Below, piece by piece: positions 45,130-53,636 of a stretch of DNA of 64,000 nucleotides. The stretch lies in contig OZ255631.1 of NCBI GenBank assembly GCA_965276835.1, forward strand, positions 5,022,001 to 5,086,000, read 5' to 3'. Position numbers and translations under genes: made by a program. Source of the stretch: BOG-932 sp965276835 (GTDB lineage: Bacteria; Pseudomonadota; Alphaproteobacteria; BOG-932; Roseiterribacteraceae). Below the pieces are notes generated by a model. The model saw only the letters and a program-made list of their open reading frames with translations. It ran no database searches and was not told where the DNA came from. Positions within the stretch are counted from its first letter, which is position 1; every line of letters begins with the position of its first letter.

Positions 45130-45698
45130 AAAATCCCATCTCGTAATAGATTGCGCAACCCAATGAATGGGAACTACACGAAAAACAATGCCTCGGTAAG
45201 CCGCCCATGTCAATGGCAAGACAAGCGCATCCCACGGCGAGGCACCGTTGAATCAACCCACCACCGTACGAGGTCAAGCGGCAAGATTTTGCCTTTTAGA
45301 ATCGCGCGAGGAAATGGGGGACGTAACTGGCGATGCGGCCAGCTCGTACAGCAGTATTATTTCGCTGGTGAGTCGGAGGTTTCAGCATACCATCCAAGCG
45401 ATATCCCTATTTCGCGGAAGGCGACGTGCACAGCGGCTAGGCTTAAGGGCCGTCGTGCTACGAACTACAATCCGGCCTGTCGAGCGCAATCGCGGCTGAC
45501 CTTTGGCGAAAGCCGAACGTAAAATCGCTCCCCGTCGGCGACAGGTCGTCACCTGCTCGTGCTGGCGAGCGGTTCACTTCCGTTTATGGCGTGCATCGTT
45601 TGGCATTTTTGACTTTATTAATCAGACGGCGTTAGGTAATCATATGGTCGAGCGGGTGTTAGGCGGATCTGATCCCGACGGGCGCCGCAGGAGTGGCT
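45130..45698. other. Intergenic region between TetR and LLM gene 4
   Basis: About 570 bp between divergent genes. No reading frame has credible composition and no strong repeat or operator was seen. Confidence 0.45.
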
Positions 45699-46928
45699 AT
45701 GAAATTCGGTCTCTTTTACGAAATCCAGTACCCAAAGCCATGGGAAGAGGGGGGCGAGCGCCGGCTTTTTGAGGAGTCGATCGAGCAGGCTGTGCTGGCC
45801 GATCGTCTTGGCTTCGACTGTGTTTGGCATGCCGAGCATCACTTCCTTGAGGAATATAGTCACAATTCGGCGCCCGAAATCATCCTGGGAGCGATCGCTG
45901 CTCAAACGAAGAACATCCGTATCGGGCACGGAATCAAGCATCTCACGACGAATCATCCGCTCCGCATTGCCGAACAGGCTGCGACGCTCGACATTGTCAG
46001 CGGCGGCCGTCTCGAGCTCGGATTGGGCGAGGGTTCGAACACGACCGAGCTGCATCCGTTCGGGGTGCGGTTCCGCGACAAGCGCGATCATTGGATTGAT
46101 ACCGTCAAATGCTTTCTCCCAATGTTCTGGAATGAAAGCTGGTCTTACAACAGCGACCGGTTCGATATCCCGCCGAGGAACGTGCTGCCTAAGCCGGTTC
46201 AGAAGCCAAACCCGCCGCTTTGGGTCGCCTGCTCGCAGACGGAAACGATCCGCCAGGCCGGAAGGTGGGGCATGGGTGCGATGGCATTCGCGTTTCTCGA
46301 TCCAATGGGGGCCGAGGCCTGGGTCAACGCATATTACAACGCCTTTCTGAACAATCAGGAGCGTCTGGCGGAGTATGCACCGAATCCGAATTTGACATCG
46401 AGCTACGCCTTTTGCTGCGCTCGGACGGACGAATTGGCGATCGAGCGTGCCGACGGCGCAACATTCTTTGAGTTTGCTCTGGGGCATTACCAGAAAAATG
46501 GCCCCTTCGAAGCCGGCAAAACCGATTTCTGGGGCGAGTTCCTAATATGGAAGGGAACGGAAAAGGCTAGACAGAAACAGCAGTACCTCAAGGACAATAT
46601 GCTGATCGGCTCTCCCGCGACGTTACGCAAGCGTCTGCGAAAGCTGCATGATCTGCACGTAGACCAGGTTCTTCTCACTGCTCAGGCCGGCAAGATGAGC
46701 CACGAGCATATCTGCGAGAGCATGGAACTCTTTGCCCGCGAAGTGATGCCCGAATTTCACGATCTGGAAAAAGAGCATCAGGACTGGAAAGCCAAGCTGC
46801 TCGCACGGGAAATCACCCTTGAAGAGATTGATACGGCTGGTCGTCATTTGGCGAATCCGGAAGACATCTCCATCGACCAATCGATCCGGAAAACGCCACG
46901 GGAGTCGTCCTTCGCCACGAATCTATAA
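45699..46928 (+). CDS. LLM class flavin-dependent oxidoreductase 4
   Basis: A 409-residue luciferase-like monooxygenase. FGLFYEIQYPKPW at the start, DCVWHAEHHFLEEY near residue 44, and TLDIVSGGRLELGLGEG near residue 98 are family hallmarks. The long C-terminal helical tail (residues from about 345) is larger than in LLM gene 2. ATG 45699 is chosen over GTG 45693 because GCAGGAG sits 5 bases upstream. It is followed after 126 bp by the Rieske oxygenase on the same strand, then the EthD and flavin reductase genes, making an oxygenation block. Confidence 0.92.
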   Translation: MKFGLFYEIQYPKPWEEGGERRLFEESIEQAVLADRLGFDCVWHAEHHFLEEYSHNSAPEIILGAIAAQTKNIRIGHGIKHLTTNHPLRIAEQAATLDIVSGGRLELGLGEGSNTTELHPFGVRFRDKRDHWIDTVKCFLPMFWNESWSYNSDRFDIPPRNVLPKPVQKPNPPLWVACSQTETIRQAGRWGMGAMAFAFLDPMGAEAWVNAYYNAFLNNQERLAEYAPNPNLTSSYAFCCARTDELAIERADGATFFEFALGHYQKNGPFEAGKTDFWGEFLIWKGTEKARQKQQYLKDNMLIGSPATLRKRLRKLHDLHVDQVLLTAQAGKMSHEHICESMELFAREVMPEFHDLEKEHQDWKAKLLAREITLEEIDTAGRHLANPEDISIDQSIRKTPRESSFATNL

Positions 46929-47054
46929 AAAGCGATAAGTCGATTACCAAGACCGCGGCAGGGGATTTGCCCAGGGTAACGGAGATTTTTGGCTCGAAAA
47001 TGTTAGAAGCCTTCACCCCTGGTTCTTTGTCAACATGATGGTTGGAGACACCTA

Positions 47055-48464
47055 ATGCCTGCGTTAAAAACAAACGTCGTTCATAGACCTGCGCGTTACG
47101 CAGGCGGCCCCAGTACGCACGACATCTTGACTTCAGACCGTAACCCGGCTGCCACGCTACTTCGCGAGGAAAGTTTTGTCCCTGATGATAGCGAAGATAT
47201 TCCAGTCGACCGTTACATTAGTCAGGCGTGGTTTGATCTCGAGGTAGAGCATGTTTGGAAAAAGTCTTGGCAAGTGGTGGGCAGGCTAGAAGATATTCCA
47301 GATATCGGAGATTATATTGTCTACGATATCATCGCCTTTTCACTCATCGTGGTTCGGACGGATATTGATACCATACGCGCCTACCACAATTTCTGCTTGC
47401 ACCGTGGTCGGAAGCTCAAGACCGATCCCGGATCGGGAAACGCGACGGAAATCAAGTGCCCCTTCCACGGCTTTTCATGGAAGCTCGACGGTAATATCAA
47501 AAATGTCCCATGTCAGTGGGACTTCCGGCATATGTCGGAGGAGGATCTTCGACTTCGAGAGGCGAAAGTCGGTAGCTGGGGTGGCTTCATCTTCGTAAAT
47601 ATGGACCCACAGTGTGAAGAACTGGAAAGCTTTCTTGGTTCATTGCCTGAGCATTTTAAGGATTGGGCCCTGCAGGATCGATACAAGAGCGCCCACGTCC
47701 GAAAGCGCATTGCCTGCAATTGGAAGGTTGGGATGGAGGCCTTCTTGGAAGGTTACCATGCTGCCACCACACATCCACAGATGATGCCTTATTTGGCTGA
47801 TGTAAATAGCCAATACGATACCTACGAAGGTGAGAATTTCAACAGGATGATCAACCCGCTGGGCGTTCATAGTCCGCAAATTTCGCCTCTTTCTGACGAT
47901 GAGATCGTGGCGAAGGTGATGGGGTCTTTCTCCGCGTTTAAGAATTCCAGTGAAAAGCTCGCCGATGGAGTAACCGCGCGAAGCTTTCTCGCCGACCTCC
48001 AACGCAAGATATGTGCGGCACAAACTGGCTTGGATCAGTCCAGTCTCTCCGACTCTGAGATGTTGGATATCATACAGTATTTTGTATTTCCCAATTTCTT
48101 TCCCTGGGGCGGCTTCCTATTAAACACTCTTATTTACGTATTCCGACCCGATGGCAATAATCCCAATTCGTGCATTTTGGATGTCATGGAATTGCGGCGC
48201 CGAGACCCCTCCACTCCCATGCCGAAGGGTGTACCCGTACACGTGCTCAGCGACGACGAAAAATGGGCTGATGCGCCAGAATTGCGCGGCAATGGTCCGG
48301 TTTTCGACCAGGACATGGCAAATATGCCCTATGTTCAGCTCGGCATGAAGGCATCCAAGATGACCAAAGCGGCTATTAGCTTGGCGAATTATCAAGAAAG
48401 CCGGATCCGTGATCTGCATCGAATGCTGGATAAGCGTATCTTTGGGGGTCGTGACGCCCGCTAA
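47055..48464 (+). CDS. Rieske-type aromatic ring-hydroxylating oxygenase, alpha subunit
   Basis: A 469-residue oxygenase. The Rieske 2Fe-2S ligands are in NFCLHRGRKL (Cys-x-His) and KCPFHGFSW (Cys-x2-His) near residues 115-145. The mononuclear iron site is in EAFLEGYHAATTHP, giving two histidines. No beta-subunit gene is next to it, and no reductase, so it is either an alpha3-type enzyme or uses partners elsewhere; the ferredoxin at 19829 might serve. ATG 47055 is used. It hydroxylates or demethylates an aromatic or alicyclic substrate. It lies between LLM gene 4 and the EthD gene. Confidence 0.93.
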   Translation: MPALKTNVVHRPARYAGGPSTHDILTSDRNPAATLLREESFVPDDSEDIPVDRYISQAWFDLEVEHVWKKSWQVVGRLEDIPDIGDYIVYDIIAFSLIVVRTDIDTIRAYHNFCLHRGRKLKTDPGSGNATEIKCPFHGFSWKLDGNIKNVPCQWDFRHMSEEDLRLREAKVGSWGGFIFVNMDPQCEELESFLGSLPEHFKDWALQDRYKSAHVRKRIACNWKVGMEAFLEGYHAATTHPQMMPYLADVNSQYDTYEGENFNRMINPLGVHSPQISPLSDDEIVAKVMGSFSAFKNSSEKLADGVTARSFLADLQRKICAAQTGLDQSSLSDSEMLDIIQYFVFPNFFPWGGFLLNTLIYVFRPDGNNPNSCILDVMELRRRDPSTPMPKGVPVHVLSDDEKWADAPELRGNGPVFDQDMANMPYVQLGMKASKMTKAAISLANYQESRIRDLHRMLDKRIFGGRDAR

Positions 48465-48511
48465 TAGACGGGTTCAAAGTAAAAATACGCAATTTTCGCC
48501 GGGAGGGCGTT

Positions 48512-48877
48512 TTGATCAAGCTGATGGGAATTCTGCACGCAAAGCCTGGGCTAAGTCAGGCTGATTTTATCGAATATTACGAGAAACATCACGCACCGCT
48601 TATAATCTCGCTTTTCCCGCAAGTCGTAAGGTACCAGCGAAATTATCCGTTGCCGGCAGCAGAAGCGCCCGGCGCAGGTGCTGACAGAACTATGCTACCG
48701 GTGGAGTTTAGCGTCATCACCGAAATGTGGCTGCAAGATCGTAACGCTTACAACGAAATGATAGCATTGCTAAGCGACCCAACCGTCGGCGCCAGGATTG
48801 CAGCTGACGAAGAGCAATTTCTTGATCGCAGCCGAGTAACGGCTTTTTTCATTGACGAACGCAGAAGCGAAGTTTGA
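48512..48877 (+). CDS. EthD-domain protein
   Basis: A 121-residue dimeric alpha-beta barrel protein. The start IKLMGILHAKPGLSQADF, the FIEYYEKHHAPLI motif typical of EthD (with YxxxHxP pattern) and the C-terminal LDRSRVTAFFIDE fit the family. A TTG at 48512 is taken as start because GGGAGGGCG precedes it at good spacing; ATG 48524 would cut the first strand. EthD proteins accompany P450 or other oxygenase systems and some act as decarboxylases or cyclases. It follows the Rieske gene by 47 bp, so both are likely one operon. Confidence 0.87.
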   Translation: MIKLMGILHAKPGLSQADFIEYYEKHHAPLIISLFPQVVRYQRNYPLPAAEAPGAGADRTMLPVEFSVITEMWLQDRNAYNEMIALLSDPTVGARIAADEEQFLDRSRVTAFFIDERRSEV

Positions 48878-49132
48878 AGAGTCTAGCGACATGTCGATCG
48901 CGCGCTTACCTCGCGTCGCGCCGGCGCTTGATGTCCTCCAAGAACGAGGCTGCGCCTCGGATACAGCACCTCCTCGTCGTCACCTGCCCGGCGCACAATT
49001 GAGACCGGCTGAGCTGGCTCATGGAGAATCACCCCTCGGTAGCCATAGCGTGACCCAGTGAATCACTGTTCGAATAGGATCGGAGGATATCCCGCGCGGG
49101 GATGGCAGCCGGTAAGAAGGGGTTAGTACTTA

Positions 49133-49636
49133 ATGCTAGTTTCCGATACTGTATCGCCAGAGCTGATCGCCGGCATGAAGCAGGCGATGCGCCGGCTGGC
49201 CGCTTCGGTCGTGGTGGTCACTGCCCGCGACGGCGATACCCGCTATGCTATGGCAGCTTCGGCCTGCACCTCGCTGTCGATGGAGCCGCCGTCGATCCTG
49301 CTCTGCGTCAATAAGACAGCGTCGATCTACCCGGTGCTCAATCACGGCAAGGATTTTTGCGTCAACGTGCTGTCCGGTGCGCATGAGGCACTGTCCATCG
49401 CCTGCAGCGGCGGTTTGAAGGGCGAGGCCAGGTTCGATGTCGGCGATTGGCAAAACGACGCTGACACTAACACGCCGTATCTAGGCGACGCGCAGGCTAG
49501 CCTGATCTGCGCCGTGGACGATATCCACCACTATGGTACGCACGGCATCTTCATCGGCCGGGTTAGGCGCGTACATTTACACGGCGACATCCATCCGCTG
49601 ATCTATATCGACGGGCGATATTTGGCATCCACTTAG
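49133..49636 (+). CDS. Flavin reductase family protein
   Basis: A 167-residue flavin:NAD(P)H reductase of the HpaC/Fred type. MRRLAASVVVVTARDGD, then AASACTSLSMEPPSILLCVN (the flavin-binding strand), and the C-terminal HGIFIGRVRRV with PLIYIDGRY are family hallmarks. It would make reduced FMN or FAD for the LLM monooxygenases in this region. It is the only such gene in the window. ATG 49133 follows AAGAAGGGG at some distance. Its base composition is nearer to the high-GC trb part than to the AT-richer catabolic genes. A LysR gene follows 32 bp later. Confidence 0.92.
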   Translation: MLVSDTVSPELIAGMKQAMRRLAASVVVVTARDGDTRYAMAASACTSLSMEPPSILLCVNKTASIYPVLNHGKDFCVNVLSGAHEALSIACSGGLKGEARFDVGDWQNDADTNTPYLGDAQASLICAVDDIHHYGTHGIFIGRVRRVHLHGDIHPLIYIDGRYLAST

Positions 49637-49668
49637 AACCTAATCAACGATATCGGTCAGATGCAATT

Positions 49669-50556
49669 ATGGACATCGTTGACCTTAAATACCTGACGGC
49701 TGCGGTCACCGCTGGAAATTTTGCTCAGGCCGCGAAATCGCTTGGGCTCAGCACCTCCACCATCAGCCGAAGGGTCAACCGAGTCGAGGATGAGCTTGGC
49801 TTGACACTGTTCGAACGCGGACGCTCGGGCGTTCGACTGACGGTAAGCGGTAAGGTGGTTATGCGACATGTCTGGCGCGCGCTGGCCGAGCTTGACGCCG
49901 TCCAACGTAGCGGACGCCAAATAGATTCGGGCGAGGCGGGCGAAATTCGTCTCGGAGTCCGGATGCCGCCGATCGGGGAGCCTCTTAGTGGGCTTTTCGC
50001 AGGCTGGCGCGAACAAAATCCCAATGTCGCGATGACGCTTTCAGAAATGAATGAGCGCGACCTTGCCTTGGCTCTGGACGAACGGCGCTTGGACGCCATT
50101 TTGATGGTGAGTCATGCGGTTTGGCCCGGCGCCGCCAGCGCAATACTCTACAGTGAGCGGCTGGTGGCGGCGATCCCCTCAGACCACCCTCTAGCGCAAG
50201 GTGTAAGCGTCGGGTGGGCTGCGTTGCGTGGCGAGACTATTCTGGTTCAGGGGTGGGATGAGAGCCAGGCGGCCCGGGAGTTGTACGCGTCGCTTCTCGG
50301 AAGCGGCACGGATTTTCGCGCGCACGCCGCCAGCAAGCTCAGTCTGTTCGCGCTCGTCAGCGCCGGATTTGGAATCACACTCACCACCGCTAGCCAGTCG
50401 GAAATCGCCTTCCCCGGCGTAGTGGTCAGGCCGATCGACGAACCAGACGCGATTGTCCAGATCGCTTTGGCGTGGGCTCCAGCGCTGGAGGACCCTGTCG
50501 TCGGACGCTTTATCGCCTTCATGCGCGACGAAGTGCGCCTACGCGGATTGCGCTGA
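49669..50556 (+). CDS. LysR family transcriptional regulator
   Basis: A 295-residue LTTR. The N-terminal winged helix includes NFAQAAKSLGLSTSTISRRV and LGLTLFERG (residues about 18-55). The remainder is the substrate-binding domain, with AIPSDHPLAQGV as in the family. ATG 49669 is used. It lies 32 bp after the flavin reductase on the same strand, and its last 18 bp overlap the tail of the DUF2274 gene on the other strand. It may control the flavin reductase or other catabolic genes in response to an aromatic acid-like ligand. Confidence 0.93.
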   Translation: MDIVDLKYLTAAVTAGNFAQAAKSLGLSTSTISRRVNRVEDELGLTLFERGRSGVRLTVSGKVVMRHVWRALAELDAVQRSGRQIDSGEAGEIRLGVRMPPIGEPLSGLFAGWREQNPNVAMTLSEMNERDLALALDERRLDAILMVSHAVWPGAASAILYSERLVAAIPSDHPLAQGVSVGWAALRGETILVQGWDESQAARELYASLLGSGTDFRAHAASKLSLFALVSAGFGITLTTASQSEIAFPGVVVRPIDEPDAIVQIALAWAPALEDPVVGRFIAFMRDEVRLRGLR

Positions 50557-50778
50557 CACTGACTGCGTTCGCTGTGCCTTGGCGAAAGCACGGTCCGTCG
50601 CCATGAATCGGGTCAGCATCGGCCCAACCAGCTTCGCGGGCTCAATAGCGTTGTGCCCCGTCTCGCGCGCGAGCGCATGGCCGTAAGCAATGAGATCGCG
50701 GTGTACAACCGCCGACAATTCCACGGTTAGCTTCACCGGCCGATCGTCCGTAATCGCTCCTAGTTTCAGTTTCGCCAA
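50539..50778 (-). CDS. DUF2274 family small protein
   Basis: A 79-residue protein starting AKLKLGAITDDRPVKLTVEL with a short DNA-binding-like strand and helix (HRDLIAYGHALARETG). It matches the DUF2274 pattern, small proteins found next to trbI in Tn4371-type elements. The fold resembles ribbon-helix-helix proteins, so a regulatory role is possible. It lies 10 bp after the trbI stop and ends the trb operon; its 3' end overlaps the LysR gene tail to tail by 18 bp. Function not established. Confidence 0.8.
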   Translation of the reverse strand: MAKLKLGAITDDRPVKLTVELSAVVHRDLIAYGHALARETGHNAIEPAKLVGPMLTRFMATDRAFAKAQRTQSVSAQSA

Positions 50779-50788
50779 GACAGCCTCC

Positions 50789-51970
50789 TCAAGCGCGATA
50801 GGGTTCCAAGACGAGATCCTGAGTCACGAGGACCCGAACCGGGAAGCCCGGCCGGATCGTGATGGTCGGCTGGACGTTCAGCGATCGCCCAACGACCTGT
50901 TCGCCGGTCTGGTTGAAGCTTTGGGACGCGCCCTGGCGAATCGCCTGGCTCAAAGAGGCATTGCTATCGCCGCTGGTGCCGGCCTCGGCGCCGACACTCA
51001 ACACGGTGGAGAGAATCGCGGCCTCGAACAGCATGCCCCAGTGGTTGTCGACCTCGTCCTCCAAGCCGGCATAGCCTTCGGCGTCCGCGCCGGGCTGCCG
51101 TTCGAGCACGATCGAACGCCCATTCGGCATGATCAGCCGGTTCCATACGAGGAGCGCGCGCGACTGGCCGAAGGCGATCTGCGCATCATACTGGCCGACC
51201 AGTCGCGCACCCTGTGGAATCAAAAGGGTCTTCCCGGTCGGACTATCATAAACATCCTCGGTGACCTGGGCGGTGACTTGGCCCGGAAGGTCCGAGCGCA
51301 GTCCTGTGATCAGCGCTGCGGGGATCACGGCGCCGGCCTGCAGCAAATACGGGCTGGCCGGAGCTTCAATGCGATCGGGACTGACTGTGCGGCGGTCGAT
51401 GCTTTCGTTCAGGAAGGCGAGCTTGTGATCCTGTGATGCCAGATCGCTGGAGCCGGGCGCCGTTGGCATTGCCGCTTGAGCTCCTTTCATTCGTTGAGTG
51501 ATTGTCGTGGCGATTTGCCCGGCATTGGTTGTCGCAAACAGGTGGCTGGTGCGCGCCGCCTCCTGCTCCTGGGCGATGCGCTGCTGTTCCGGATCTTGCC
51601 CCGGTATTGGCATTCCGGGCACCGGCGCGCCGGCATTCGCGATCGGCCTGCCAAGATCGCCGGGAAGCGGCGGTCCGAGCTGGGGGACAGACTTGGGGAG
51701 GCCCGTATAATCGCCTGGCAGGTTGGCGAGGCCATCCGGCGTCATGCGGTTGCTGGTGTTGTAGAGCTCGGAGTCGGCGGTTTGGTGCTGCGGCCGTAAG
51801 GCCAGGAACAGCGCGCCGCCGATGCCGATGGCCGCGACGGTTCCAAGTCCAAGGAGGACCTTCCGAGAGATCCGGGTGACAGGCGCCCGACTGGATCGCA
51901 GGCACATTTCCTGCGGCGGCCGCTCGCCACCGGGTGGGTCCGCCGCTCCACCGTGCGAAGGGTCGGTCAC
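50789..51970 (-). CDS. trbI: Conjugal transfer protein TrbI (VirB10-like)
   Basis: A 393-residue protein bridging inner and outer membrane in the mating pore. GTG 51970 is chosen: it overlaps the trbG stop in a GTGA junction, whereas the longer frame would read back into trbG. One membrane segment (KVLLGLGTVAAIGIGGALF) lies at about residues 33-52, followed by a Pro-rich linker. The C-terminal VirB10 domain contains LIPQGARLVGQYDAQI and NHWGMLFEAAILS. It is transcribed with the rest of the trb operon. Confidence 0.95.
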   Translation of the reverse strand: MTDPSHGGAADPPGGERPPQEMCLRSSRAPVTRISRKVLLGLGTVAAIGIGGALFLALRPQHQTADSELYNTSNRMTPDGLANLPGDYTGLPKSVPQLGPPLPGDLGRPIANAGAPVPGMPIPGQDPEQQRIAQEQEAARTSHLFATTNAGQIATTITQRMKGAQAAMPTAPGSSDLASQDHKLAFLNESIDRRTVSPDRIEAPASPYLLQAGAVIPAALITGLRSDLPGQVTAQVTEDVYDSPTGKTLLIPQGARLVGQYDAQIAFGQSRALLVWNRLIMPNGRSIVLERQPGADAEGYAGLEDEVDNHWGMLFEAAILSTVLSVGAEAGTSGDSNASLSQAIRQGASQSFNQTGEQVVGRSLNVQPTITIRPGFPVRVLVTQDLVLEPYRA

Positions 51971-52953
51971 GATTGCGACTTCCCATCGGTGCGGACGACG
52001 CGAACCTTTTGCTGCGGATCGCCGCCGAGCCGGAGTTCGGCCGCGGCGAACAGCTGATCGACGATCATATGGCGGCCCTGTACCCGGTAGTTCACCAGTT
52101 CCGCCCCGCCCTCCGGTCCGATCACCCAAAGCGGCGGCATTTCGCCCTGGCCGATGCCGGCGGGAAACTCGATGAATACCTGCCGCCCGTCGTCGAAGGC
52201 GCGTAGCGGTTTCCAGGCGGGGTCGTCGCCTTCGATCCGGTAACGGAAATTGAGGGCGTTGAGGTCGATGCCGGTCGCTACTGAGGCTACGGCATCGGCG
52301 GCCGCGTTCTGCTGGCGCAATGCGATCAACTGATCTTGCGGATAGGCCCAGGAGACGGATGCCATGTAGGTCTTCTCGTCCGAGCGCAGTTCGAGATGGT
52401 AGGTGCGGCGGTCGGTGTTGATGATGAGATTACTGACCAAGTCTGGCCGCGTCGGCTTGACCAGGATATGGACGCGCTTTCCGGCTGCCGTGCCACTTTC
52501 GGTGTCGCCGATGATCCACCGCACCGTGTCGCCGGCGGCGACTGGACCAGGTCCGACCAGCTGTTCTCCCGGCTCCAGTGCGATGTCGGTGATCTCTCCC
52601 GGCGCGGCATAGAGTTGATAGAGCGCGCCCTCCGAAAACGGGTAGACCTGAATGGCGTTGAGATAGGCAGCCCGTGTCGGCTGGATTCGTGCAGAGCCGT
52701 TTGCTTGCTCGATACGGTCGTGGGGGTCGGGCGCCTCGCGTGGCGCCGTCTTCCCGGAGGGCATGGGTTTGAGCTGGCCGGGGAGGGGCAGAGGCTGCGG
52801 CAGCTCTACGACCTGCACAGGCCTCGGCGGAGCGGGGGCGAGCACAGCCTCATGCGGAACGTTGTCATAGCTGATCGTGGGCGGCTTGTATGCCGAGCAG
52901 GCGCCGAGCGTGGTGGAGGCAAGCAGAAGGGTTGCGAGTGGGAGGGCACGCAT
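51967..52953 (-). CDS. trbG: Conjugal transfer protein TrbG (VirB9-like)
   Basis: A 328-residue outer-membrane pore component. ATG 52953 is chosen: it overlaps the trbF stop in an ATGA junction. It starts with a lipoprotein signal peptide (ATLLLASTTLGAC, lipobox cysteine). The TrbG/VirB9 domain includes VQVYPFSEGALYQLYAAPGE and IGDTESGTAAGKR in the centre and a C-terminal VIGPEGGAELVNYRVQGR. It anchors TrbI to the outer membrane. Confidence 0.95.
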   Translation of the reverse strand: MRALPLATLLLASTTLGACSAYKPPTISYDNVPHEAVLAPAPPRPVQVVELPQPLPLPGQLKPMPSGKTAPREAPDPHDRIEQANGSARIQPTRAAYLNAIQVYPFSEGALYQLYAAPGEITDIALEPGEQLVGPGPVAAGDTVRWIIGDTESGTAAGKRVHILVKPTRPDLVSNLIINTDRRTYHLELRSDEKTYMASVSWAYPQDQLIALRQQNAAADAVASVATGIDLNALNFRYRIEGDDPAWKPLRAFDDGRQVFIEFPAGIGQGEMPPLWVIGPEGGAELVNYRVQGRHMIVDQLFAAAELRLGGDPQQKVRVVRTDGKSQS

Positions 52954-53633
52954 CAGCCAAGCTCCTTGGACCAGTTGAGGGCGTGAACATAGATGCCGAG
53001 CGGGTTCTGTTTCAGCCGATCGGCATCCGTCGGCGTTTGCACGACGATGGTGAGGATCGCGCTCCACCGCTCGGTCGCGGCGAGGACATCATCGACATAG
53101 TGACGTTCGACCCATTCGACCCGGAAGCTGTCGTCGGAGGCGCGGATGACGCTCGCCACATCCACCGAGATCTGAGCTTTACCGAGTTTCGAGAAGGGAT
53201 CGTTGGTGCGTGCATAATCGTTGAGCGCCAGTGCGCCCTTGTCCGTGACGTACTGGTAGGCTTCCAGCCAGTTGCGCCGCAGCACGACCGGATCGGCGGG
53301 GATGCCACGGACCTCTTCGATGAAGCGCGCGAGGTGCCAGGCAATTTGTGGGTCGGTCGGCCGGTAATCGGCGACGGCGGGAGCCACGGTCTGGGCTTGG
53401 CCCAGCCGGTCGACCTGCACCACCCAGGGCGTGATCGTCCCGCGTTCAGTCTGCCAGACCAAGCCAATGGTGAGGCCTCCGCTGAGCGCCAGCATGCCGA
53501 AGAAGGCGAGCCGCCAGTTCTTCGCCTGAACGCGGGCGGATCCGATGCGCTCGTCCCAGACTTGGCCCGCCCGCTGGTAGGGCGTTTCGGGTTCGGGAGT
53601 CACGCCATAGCGGACGCTTGGTCGCCGGAACAT
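52953..53633 (-). CDS. trbF: Conjugal transfer protein TrbF (VirB8-like)
   Basis: A 226-residue inner-membrane assembly factor. A short cytoplasmic N-terminus is followed by one membrane segment (FFGMLALSGGLTIGLVW, about residues 47-63). The periplasmic VirB8/NTF2-like domain has RGTITPWVVQVDRLG and WVERHYVDDV. ATG 53633 lies 3 bp after the trbL stop, and its stop overlaps the trbG start. Sequence and length match the family. Confidence 0.95.
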   Translation of the reverse strand: MFRRPSVRYGVTPEPETPYQRAGQVWDERIGSARVQAKNWRLAFFGMLALSGGLTIGLVWQTERGTITPWVVQVDRLGQAQTVAPAVADYRPTDPQIAWHLARFIEEVRGIPADPVVLRRNWLEAYQYVTDKGALALNDYARTNDPFSKLGKAQISVDVASVIRASDDSFRVEWVERHYVDDVLAATERWSAILTIVVQTPTDADRLKQNPLGIYVHALNWSKELG

Positions 53634-53636
53634 GGT

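Noticed and set aside
45061..45522. A 153-residue plus-strand frame overlapping the TetR start
   Set aside because: Overlaps the TetR N-terminus in antisense and has a random-looking composition.
47072..47091. A further ACCAAAC-like copy near the Rieske start (AACAAACGTCGTTCATAG)
   Set aside because: It lies inside the first codons of the oxygenase gene and differs in the ACC end; chance is likely, though a true site is not excluded.
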